From NCBI RefSeq assembly GCF_004119495.1, contig NZ_NRQU01000003.1:62001-126000 (forward strand): a stretch of 64,000 bases of DNA, written 5' to 3'. The notes below the pieces were generated by a model that did not search any database, was not told the DNA's origin, and worked only from the letters and a program-made list of their open reading frames with translations. Position numbers and translations under genes: made by a program. Source of the DNA: Flavobacterium sp. YO12 (GTDB lineage: Bacteria; Bacteroidota; Bacteroidia; Flavobacteriales; Flavobacteriaceae). Shown one piece after another: positions 35,601 to 47,600 of this stretch; the first letter of the stretch is position 1, and each line of letters begins with the position of its first letter.

Positions 35601-38600
35601 TGATTCTATATAAACAGGATTATCTCCTCTTTGAACCGGAATAGGATTTCCATTTTTCAAAAATTCGTAAACTTTATAATCGTTAGAACCACCAGATGGC
35701 AGACCAACTGTAATCGTTGCATCATTCGCTTTATTTATCGAAGTACATCCAAATTCTACTACATCCGGATTAGGAACTGTGATTGCCAACGGTTCTTCAA
35801 CGTCAATAGTTTTATCAACTGGACAACCTTTTCCTGAAGTTACTCTAACTGTATACGTTCCTTTAGGAAGATTTGTAAATACATTACCAACTAAAACCAC
35901 TCCAATTGGTGATGGATTGATTGAGTAAGTATAAACAGGATTATTGTTTACTGTTGTTGTTTGAGCAGCCATATTTACAGTAATACTTCCTGTGCTTCCT
36001 CCGTTGCAAAGTACTTTTGATGGAGTTAAACTAAAGTCGATTGCTGTATTTGGAATTTCAAAAACAACTTCTACGTCTTTTGTACAATTTGTTCCTCTAT
36101 CTCTAACACTAAATGTATACTTACCAGGAGTCAACCCGCTAAATACAGGTGTTGTTTGAGTATTTACCCAATTGTCTTTAGTGTATTCATAACTTGGTAT
36201 TATTGTACCTCCTGAAGCAATTAATGTTACTTCGCCTTCGTTTCCATTACAAATAGGATTTATAATATTGTCGTCATACAATAATTTTAGCGGCTCTAAA
36301 ATATGAACTACTTGAGTAACCACACATTTATTCTCGTCACGAACATATACAGTGTGATCTCCTGTAGTTTTTACTACCAAAATACTATTTGCTCCCCAGC
36401 TGTTTCCGTCTAAGCTGTATTGAAGATTTGGAGTAAATCCTGATGCTATTACAGGAATATCATAAGTACCTGCTGTACTAGGACATTGTGTAGGTATTGC
36501 CGAAGTAATACTTGGCATTGGATCTTGTGATATCTTAACTGTTACATGATCAAAACATCCTTGCAGATCTTTCACATACACATCGTATGAATCGAATTTC
36601 GGAAACACCTCACTTGTAGCAATTTCTATAGTAGTAAATGGATTATAATCTCCACCTGCTGGAATTGTTGGCGGCGTTGTTGTAGGTACTACTGCATACA
36701 TATATCCAGATGTTCCTCCTACAATTGTTGTTTCGTCAATAGTAAGAACTGCTTTTAAATCATGACAGTTCTGATTCTTAACGCTTACCTTAAATCCGCT
36801 TAAATCTAAAGGATCCGGCTCAGTAATAATAACTGAATTTGAAGTTGCAGGGCAACTTGGGAAATCAGTTTCTACAATTCTTACTGTATAATTGTTTCCT
36901 TCAAGTAATCCGTAAGGAATTACAAATGGATTAGAAACAGCAGTATCATGAGAACCTGAAGCTCCAGCTACTGCCGTTGTTCCTTTATAAACTGCATAAT
37001 CATATTTTCCAGAATAATTTAAGATATTAATTTCGATTGAACCCGAAGCATTGCCACTACAATCTACGTTTGCATAAGTGCTTGCAACCACTTTTGCTTT
37101 GTCGAAAACTGGAATTTCATATGACGCAGATTTTAAACTACACCCTGTATTATTATCAAAAACTTCAAACTCATAGTAACTACCTACTGATAATGCATCA
37201 TAAGTAAATGTATTTCCTGTAACCGGAAGTGGTCCGTCAAAAAATGCACCGTCTTTGTATACATTATAAGTAAATGGATTAGGCGAATTACTTCCTCCAG
37301 TAATCGTAACATTTATTTCCTGCTTGTTATTAATACAGTCCATTTTTGTACCAAAAACACCATCCACAGAATTTAATTTAGGTAATGGATTTAATACTGT
37401 AGTCAATTTTGTTGTTTGTAAACAACCTTTCGAGTCTTTCACATAAAAAGTTGGATCTTGAACACTTCCATTATCCCCTAACTCAAATGTATATTTATTA
37501 TCTGCAGGTATGCTATTACTTGCGAAATAACGAATACCATCTATACTGAAAGTATACGTACCTGTACCTCCTCCAGCTGTAACAACTGCAGTTGTTTTAG
37601 TTGGATTTACAGTACAGCTAAACGGTACTGCATCAGCTGTTGCAGTTACTGCGACAGGATCTAATATTTCAACATCTACATTTGCTTCGCAATTTAAGTT
37701 TGAGGTAACACTTACATTATATTTTCCAGGAGCTAATCCGCTAAATACATTCATACCTTGCGTTTTAGCTGTACCAGCTGGTAATGGTGTAAGTGTATAA
37801 TTATAACTATCGCTATTATTTACTGGTCTTAAATTTACAGTAATGGTTCCGTTGTTATTTGTTCCTTGCGGAGCATTACAGTCTACTGGTGTAATATCAA
37901 TATCTGTTATTAACAAATCTACCGGAGTTGGAGGATTCATAACAACTTTTTCTGTAATGACATAAGAACAATTTTTTGCATCATAAACTACAATTTCATA
38001 GTTTCCTGTCTCTCCAGCTAGAACGGTATGATAAGCAGTGTCTAATCCTGCTGGGAATGCTATTGGAGCAGATACTACGCCAGCAGGATTCTTAACGGTA
38101 TAAGTATAAGAACCATAACCACCTACAGCAGTAATTTTAATGGTTCCATCAACTGTACCTGTACAGAAGATCTCTTTCTCGTTTGTTGCTGAAGCAAAAA
38201 GCTGCGATTTGATATCTGCTTTTTCAGATACTAATGACTGACATCCATAAGCATCTTTTACAAAAACATCATAACTACCTGGCGATAAATTACTAAAAGT
38301 ATAAGTATCATCTGGTACAGGCAAAGTGTTACTTGGAAAGAATGTATCACCATTATCAATACTGAAAAGGTAAGGTCCTACCCCTAATGAAGCTTTTACA
38401 ACCAATGTTGCCTTATTTGTACTATCATAACAATAGTCAGATGTTGCTGTAATAGTAGCTATTGGAGGAGTTGGAAGTACCAAATTAAATGTATCAGACT
38501 TCTCACAACCATTAGCATCTTTTACAGACACTTTATAAAGTCCAACAAGTCTTAGGTTTCCAAAAATACCATCGTTATTAACCAATGCAGGACCTGATGG

Positions 38601-41600
38601 AGGTGTAAGTGTATAAACATTATTACCCCATCCGCCTTGAGTAGTAACTTTAACTGCACCATCAGTTGTACAACCTAGCGGTGTAAAATCTAAAGGATCT
38701 AAAACCAAAGCCACTGCCGGTTCTTTAACAATAACAATATTAGAAGTTTTATTACAGTTTGGGTAAGCTGTTTCAACAATTTTAACAGTATAATTTGTTC
38801 CTTCTCCTAATCCGAATGGAATTATAAACGGATTCGAAGTTGCTGTATCATGAGATCCTGCAGATCCTGGAACAGCAGTTGCTCCATCAAAAACTTCGTA
38901 TGTATATGGTCCAGAATAACCTGATACAGTAATTTGAATACTTCCGTTTTTATCTGTTTTACATTGAACGTCCGCAACTGTTCTAGCTACTACATTGATT
39001 GCATCGAATAATGGTACGCTGTATAAATTTGTCAAAATTTCGCAACCAGTTACATTATCTGTTATTCTAAATCTGTAAGTCGCACCAGCTGTTGTGGCTG
39101 GATAATTAATAGTAAGTGATGATAAAGATGCCGAAATAACTGAATATGGAGTACTGTTTACAGAAACTTCATATTTCAAATTAGTTGGTAACGAACCTCC
39201 TGCTACAGTAACCTCAATTAACTCTCGACTGTTTAAACAATCAATTTGAGAATCTGGAAGACTAGATCTTATCGCAGTTGCAGATATTAATTTTGGTAAC
39301 GGCTGTAATGCTGCTGTCAAAGTTGTTGTTTGCACACATCCATTTGAATCTTTTACCCAATAAATAGGATTTTGTACGGTTCCAATATCTCCTATTTCAA
39401 ATGTATATTTATTATCTGGCACCGTACTGTTACTAGCAAAGTAGTCAGTTCCATTTTTACTAAAATTATAACTTCCGGTACCTCCTAAACCTGTTACAAC
39501 AACTGTCGTTATAGTAGGATCTACCGCACAACTAAATGGTGTTGCAACTGCACTCGCGACAACTGCAAGTGGAGCTGGTACATTTACACGTACTGTTTTC
39601 TCACAACCTCTTCCAGATTTAACAGTTACATCATAATCTCCTGCACTTAATCCTGTAAACACATTATTATTTGGCTGCGAAATTGCTGCACCAACAGGTG
39701 AAACAGGTGTTAATATATATGTATAATCAGGGTTATCGTTAGTAGTTTTTAAATTTACAGTAAGTGTTCCGTTATTCTTTGTTCCTTGGGCACCTGTACA
39801 ATCTACAGGAGTAGTACTTATATCTGTTTCTTCCAAATCAACAAGTGTTGGAAGTACTAAATCAACAGTCGTTGATCTTGTACATGTTGTAGTAAGATCT
39901 TTAACTGTAATTTTATAATTCCCTGCGCCAATGCCTACAAACTTAGGATCATTGTTTTGTACAATATTTGTAATTCCAGGCAATGACGTTTTTTCTAAAG
40001 TATATTCTAAATTGTTTGGCAAAGCACCTCCGGTTACTACAGCGGTAATCTCACCATCTGTTTCCTCACATTTAGGCGGAGCTGTAAAACTTGCTTTGAT
40101 CGTAAGAGGCTCTGAAATAAGCGGTAAAGTTACAGTGTTTCCACATCCGTTAAAATCTTTAATCACTATACTATGATTTCCTGATGAAAGGTTAGGAATA
40201 GAGAATTTTACCGAAGGTATTTGAACAAATCCTGTATTGTCTAAATTATAATAATGAGTTCCAATACCTGTTGTTGTTAACTCAACATCGATAGCAAAAG
40301 AACCTTCATTTGCACAAAAGTTGTTTACTACAGCAGTAATAAAAGGTTCATCATCTAATTTTACTTCGACAAATGCACTCTGAATACAACCATTTGCGTC
40401 TCTTACATATACAATATAATGACCAAATTCTTTATTGAAAGTATTACTGGTTTGAGTTGCTACATCAAACGCTGTAGTAAAAGTTGTTTCATCGATAGGA
40501 TTTGGATCTGTGCCATCAATAGCTCCTACTGTACCAGTATCAGGATAAATTTGATACAAATAAGGATGCGCTGTTATCCCTAATGCAACATCTGCAGCTC
40601 TAAGAGTTCCTCCTCGCGCAAATGCTTCAACCAAACCTTTATTCAATCCGCAATTATCATTTACATTAGATTTAGCCTCTAGTGCTAATGGAACAACAGA
40701 CTCTGATATTGTAAATTCTTTTGATGAGTTTATACAAACAGTAGTTCCAGAAGTATCCTCTTCTGTAAACAAAATATAATAAGTCCCAGGAACAAGAGGT
40801 CCTACATTGTTTGCACCTTTTAGTGGTAAAACCACCGTTCCGCTTACTGCTGGAGAAACTGCCGTATTAGTTAGCGAATTGTAAATTTCGTATTTAACTT
40901 GAGTTGTACTCCCTTGTTGATTATCAAACGTAAAGGAAACATTTCCATTTTTTAACCCAGTACAAGTTACATTAGCTGATTTTACATCACTGGTTAACGT
41001 CGATGCTGTTTCTGTAGCAACTTCTGCCTGTTTAAAGTAATAACATTTTGTTGTAAAATCGTAAACAATAAACGAATAAATTACTCCCGGTTTTAGATTA
41101 TCAAAAGTTGATTGTAATAAAAGTGGATCTCCTGGTAAGGCAGGAGGAGCAACAGCATCTGCATTTTGATATAACGCAGAATATGTTGCATAATCATATT
41201 TATTTGGATCTGACGGATCTAATGGATACTTTGCAAAATAATAAGGCCCTCCTGCTATTTTTGGTTTAGCCGTTACGATTAAGCTTGCAGTTATACAGGA
41301 TGGAGTTCCTGGCGCAACCACAATCTCCATTTCATCTACTGGAGATGCCATGTCAACTTTCTTCGAAACTGAACAACCATTTATATCAGAAACAGTTAAT
41401 TCATAAGAACCAAAATTTAAGATTTGAAATGTGTGGTCTTCATTTCCAGTAGGAGTGTAAATTTGAGTTGGGCTAGTGTTACTTGTCAAAGTATAAACAT
41501 AACCTGATGCCGCTGGAGCAGCATTCTTCGAACCTCCTGTTAGTAATGTTACTGCAATAGAACCAAAAGTAGTTCCTGTAGTACCACCAATACATGTAAT

Positions 41601-44600
41601 TTGAGTATCTACTAATTTAAAATCAATTTTAGTTGGTTCTTCAATTTTAGCAGTTTCAACTTTAAAACAACCTTTACTATCTGTAACTGTAATTTTATAG
41701 TCTCCTGCTGGTAAACCTGTTGTTTTAGTTCCATAATCAACATCAGCTATTGAGGGAACTAAAGCCGAATTATCTTTTACAACATTTATAACATAAGGAC
41801 CTATTCCTTTACTTTGATCAATAGTTACGGTTATAGAACCTGTTTCATCTCCATTACATAAAATAGTAGAGTTTGGAGCAGCTGTAAATACAGGATCTGT
41901 TTTTGGTGCTACTTCTACTGTAGAAGTTAGACTACACTTACCAGTAGAATCATCTGTTAAAGTAAATAAATAAGTCGTGTGTATCGCTGCGTTTGCCGCA
42001 TCTGGATCTGTGTATAAAAATGTTGTACCCGTTACTGTTCTAATAGTTGGGTCTAATGTACCATTTGTAGTTACAGTATATGTATAAGGCGTTTTTCCTC
42101 CTGACACTGTACCTTTAATTTCGGTATTCTGACCCTTACAATCTGCTGCTATATTCAAGCCCGCATTAAATTTTAATTCTGTTTCAATCGTTTGTGCAGG
42201 TAATGTCAAAATACAACCTGTAGTCATATCTTTTACCTTAACAACATAAGAACCAGGAATTAGATTACTAAAAGTACCGCTAACTTGGTAATTTCCATCA
42301 TTTATATTATACCTGTATGATGGCGACACAGCAGCAGGAATCACAACGATTTCTGCTTTTCCTGTTTCATCATAACACAAATCTGAAGCATCTACATCAA
42401 TACTCGCATCTGGTTGTACTGGTGCATCAACATCAAATGTGTCTGTAATTGTACATCCGGTGCCACTTAAATCTGTAACAGAGATACCGTACGTTCCTGA
42501 CTGAATCAAATTGTTAAATGTTGAATTCGATTGCGGTCCTACTACAGTACCATTTGGCAAGGTAAGTGTGTATCTGTTATTACCCCATCCGCCAACTGTA
42601 TTAATAACTACTTTACCATTATTAGGTGAACATGTAATAGGTGTGATTGTAGGCAATATAAATGCAAATTTTACTGAAGCTTCTTTTACTTCTATTGTTT
42701 TTGAAGCAGTACATTTAGTTGCTGGATTCGTAATTGTTATGGTATATGTTTCTGCTGGTAATCCAACATAATCGATCACATTTAGTGTTTGAGTAGATTG
42801 AGTACTAGGTATAATCGCGTTTGCACTATTTTTAAGTTCATATGTAAATGCTCCAGAATTACCTGAAACTGTAAACGTAAGTTTACCATCAGATGATCCT
42901 TTACAAACTACATTTGAAACTAATGAACCGTCTACCAAAACAGGTAGTGGTTTATCAATAGTAAATTCTCCTTCTGTAGTACATTTATTAGCATCAGTAA
43001 CTTTAAAGTAGTATTTACCTGGTGCCAGACTATTAAAGGTGTGATCTTGTGTAAGAACACCAGTTGCTACAGGAGCCGGTGGTGCAACTGCTGCATCGGT
43101 ATCTGTTATTTCAAATTTAAATGGAGCAACACCATTATCAACTTTAACCGTTAAATTAGTTTTATCAGAACCGGACGCGCATGTAACTGGCACTGGCGTA
43201 ACAAACGTCATGTTCTTTGGTGCATCTAATGCCTCAATAACTGGCGAATCTACCACTGTAAACGGACAGTTATTAGCATCGTATACCACGACCGAAACAG
43301 TTCCCGATGTAGTTGTTGTATATGTATTTGAAGTTACAGCTGGTAATACACCATTATAACTGTATAAATATTTATTAGGCCCCGTAAATGGTGTTCCTGG
43401 TTTATCAATTATTACTGTAATTGTTGCCGCTTGCGCTCCATTTAAAGGTCCACAAGTTAATGGAGTTGTAACATCTGCATGTGCGGCTAATTCTGCTGGA
43501 TTGTTTAATATTCTTGAAACTACAACAGAACATTTTTTAGAATCAGAAACTTTAAACCAATAAGTTCCTGCACCAACATTACTTAATTTATTCGTTAGCA
43601 TTGTACTAAATCCAGCTGTTGCAGAAGTAGTTGAAACTTCATAAGAATAAGGCGGTAAACCTAAACTTGCTGTTACTATGATAGAACCATCTGTTCCATT
43701 ATAACACTTAGGATTTGTTGGTGTAGTATCTGCGCTTGGTGTTTCTTTTACATTAATTACTCTAGAAACAATTGTAGTACAACCTTTTTTATCTGTAATT
43801 TCAAAATAATGAGTTCCAGATGCTCCAGTATCAAACGTAAATGTATTCGATCCTGCAGCAACATCGGTATATGCTTCTGTAGAAAAAACTCCTGTTGTAT
43901 TATGTCTGTATTTATAATCTGGATATCCGTCTAAAATTGTTACTTCAATTGACGCATCCGAAGAAGCTGGAGCTACATCACAATCTAGATCTGCCAGTAA
44001 TTTAGTTGAAGCTGAAATTGGAATAGCAATAATTTCTTCATCTAAATCTATAAAACATCCGGTAGATGTATCTGTAACTCTGATCGTATATTTTCCAGGT
44101 GTTAATCCTGAGAAAGTTCCATCACCTTTTGCTGTACCTTTGTTAATGCTGTAGGTGTAATTTGTTTGTGTATTAGGATTTACTTTTAAAGTTGCTCCAC
44201 TTCCGCCGGCACAGTATACCGAAGATCCGTCAATACTTGCTATTGGTTTTACTTCAGGGTTAATTGTAAAATCTGTACCCGCTACATTACAGCCTGTTCC
44301 ATCGGTTACAGAAACACTATAAGTTCCAGCCGCTAAGTTTTTAAACAGATTATCATTCGTTTGAATAATTGCTGTTCCAATAACTGGTGCTTTTTGTGTA
44401 ACAGTGTATGTATAAGCTCCTGATCCTCCTACAGCATTAATTTTTGCTGTTCCTAAATCCTTACAGGTAACATGTGTAAGATCTGACGGATTTAATTTTA
44501 ATGCAGATGCCGGACCTGCCACTGTTACCTTTTCTGGAACTGTACATTTTGTAACTGAATTTGTAACGACAATAGTATGTAAACCTGCGCCTAATCCAGA

Positions 44601-47600
44601 AACAGTAATATCAAAAGGATCAGTTGTCGAAGTGCCCGATCCTGTTATTGGTGGTGTTGTATCTACTGAATAGGAGTAGGTTGTACCTACAACCATTCCG
44701 CTAACCGTAAATATAGCAGAACCATCAGAAGCACTAAAACATTTTATACTAGTTGGAGTACCTGTTACTGTAAAGTCTTTAGGCAAATCAATTAAATGCG
44801 TTTTTTCAAACGTACATTTATTTGCATCTCTTACTTCAAATTTATAAGTAACACCAGCTTTAATATTATCAAATACGTTACTTGGTTGAAACGCTGTTGC
44901 TGTTGGCGAAACAATTCTATATTCTAAACCTGCAGTTGGTAAAGGAGTATTTGCAGCATCAACAACATTAGTAATCGTAACACTTCCCTCGTTCAACGGA
45001 CAAGTAGCTGCTGTAGTTGTCGAAATTGTCATTCCCTTTGGAGGATTCAAATCTACAATAGTTAATTTTGGTGTTGTTGTAAATGTACATGAATTACTAT
45101 CTGTAATAGTTACTGTGTAATCTCCTGCTACAGAAATATTATCAAAAACCTTTGTCGTCTGAGTAATTAATGCAACTCCATTTCTATTCAGCGTGTATTT
45201 GTAAACACCATTTCCACCCATAACTACTGCACCTACGGTTATTGTAGCGGGGCTATCACAAGTATACGGAACTGTTATTGTTGCTGTACCACTAATTGGA
45301 TCTGGCGCTGTTAAGGTAACTGTTATACTTTTTTTACATCTATTTTCATCTTTTACATAATATGTATAAGCCACTCCAGCACTAAGTCCTGTAAAATATG
45401 ATGTGTTATTATAAGTAATATCGTCTTTACTATATGTATATACTCCGGTTCCTCCACCTGGTTTTAATAAAATAGTTCCATCATTAGAACTATCACATTT
45501 TGGGTTTACATTTGTTGATCCTAATGTAATTGGAACCAATGCCTCTATCTTAGCATCGCTGGTTGTTGTACAATTGTTTGCATCTTTAATTGTAAAAGTG
45601 TAATTACCAGCCACCGCTGTAGTATACGTAAAAGTGTTTCCTGTTGAAGTAGGTCCCACTAAATCTCCTGTTTGATCTCCAGTAGTAATTGTTACTGTAA
45701 AAGGTGCTTTACCTCCTTCGATTGTTCCCGTAATTACTGCACGATTTGCTGGTGCAACGTCGCAATCAAGCGGAGTTGTAACTGGAGTCGCTGCAAGTAA
45801 TTGAGCCGTTATAACTTGAGTAATTGGATCTGAGCTGCATCCAAAACTATCTGTAACTATAAATTCATAAGTTCCTTCATTCTCCGCTTTATAAGTAAAA
45901 GTAGGTCCTGCAAATGTTGCACTTGGTCCAACTGGATTGCCTCCATTATATTTTACTGTATAGGTATAATCTGGTACTCCATCTGTAACTTTTATTGTGA
46001 TATTTGTTCCTGCATTTTTATCAAAACATACACTTGGCGTAACATTTTCTAATTTTGGTTTTACTGGAGCAACAATATCCACAGATGCCAAAACTTCTGT
46101 CTCACAATCGTTTAAATCTTTAGCTACAACTTTATAATTTCCAGTTATTTTAATATCAAGAAATGTATCTGAATCTTGAAAAGCTTTTACAACTGTTACA
46201 CCGTCCGTTTCTCTTAATTCATATCGGTAACCAGGAGTTCCATCACTTGCCTTAGCCTTAATAATTGCACCCGCAGAACATTTTAATACCTGCTCTACCC
46301 AAGCATCTACTTTTAATTTTTTTGGAGATTTAATTTCCTGAGCTACTGGAAAAACACAACTGCCAGCTGTGTTATCGTAACGAATACTAATATTATAAAT
46401 TTTACTTGCTAAATTTTTCAACGTTATACTACCGCTTGTTGCAGCAGGAACTGGAATTACAGTCTGCCAACCAGCAGGATCACCTGCTATCAAATATTGA
46501 AATCCTTTTTTCGGATCAAAGTTTTTAGCTGATAATGTAATTTCTCCATTTTGCTCACCACTGCATCTTACATCTTTATATCCTGTTATACCAGCAGAGA
46601 AAGCCTTACTACCATCAACATAAATCGGAAAATTAGCTACTGTATTACACGCTTTTGGCATTTGGGTAACTACCAAATCATCAACTGCGAAATCAATACC
46701 ATTAACCTGAGAAAGCTCTAATCGCAATACAAAATCTAAAGTGGTATTATTACCTGGATTAATAGTTCTAGTGTATTCTACCCAGCCGTTTGTTTTTGGT
46801 ATTCCGCCTGTAGATTGCGAAGACAATGGAACTCCTGAACCATTTTGTAATTCTACTGTAAGAGAAGCATCTGGCTGAGTATTTCCAACTTTCAGTAAAT
46901 TCGTTGCAACAAAAGTAACTTTAACTGGTACGTTTGGTATAATATCATTAATAGTTTTTCTATAAAGAACGGCATTATTCGGAATGGATGTTCCAGCATC
47001 TACCGCTAAAAACCTGCCATTAGAATCTGCTCCTTTGCTTGTATTATCTTTTGGACTCCACCATCCATCATATGGTTTGTTTCTTAAAAAATTTGTAACG
47101 GTATATTCTCCGTTACCAAACCTCAGGTCGTTATTACATTTCGTTGCTTCTACTTGTCGTTCCCAACAAAAATTAGGATTAATTCCTGGAGAACTAACAT
47201 CTGGTCCTGCACCAAAAGTTTCATTTAACAAAACACTTTCAGTAGGAACGTTTACAACATTATAACTTACTGATATAGTATGATCTCCTTGTGTTACATT
47301 TTTAAAAATATTTGTTGGATTATTAGTATTAAGAACACCATCTATAAAATACTCATAAGTAAATTGGGTGGTTGGACTTCCTTCATTTTTAACCGTTACA
47401 GTAGTTGTTGCCGAACCATCACAATTAAAAACCGGATCATCAACTGATATAGTTGGCGGTTTAGGCTGGCTTAATAAAGTAATTGCTTTTAATGGAATTT
47501 CGCACTTGGCATCTCTAATGTAAAAAACATGTGTACCGGGTTCAACGTAAGCCTCTTTATCGGTTGTCCAATTTTTTTTACCATCATAACTGTATTCGTA

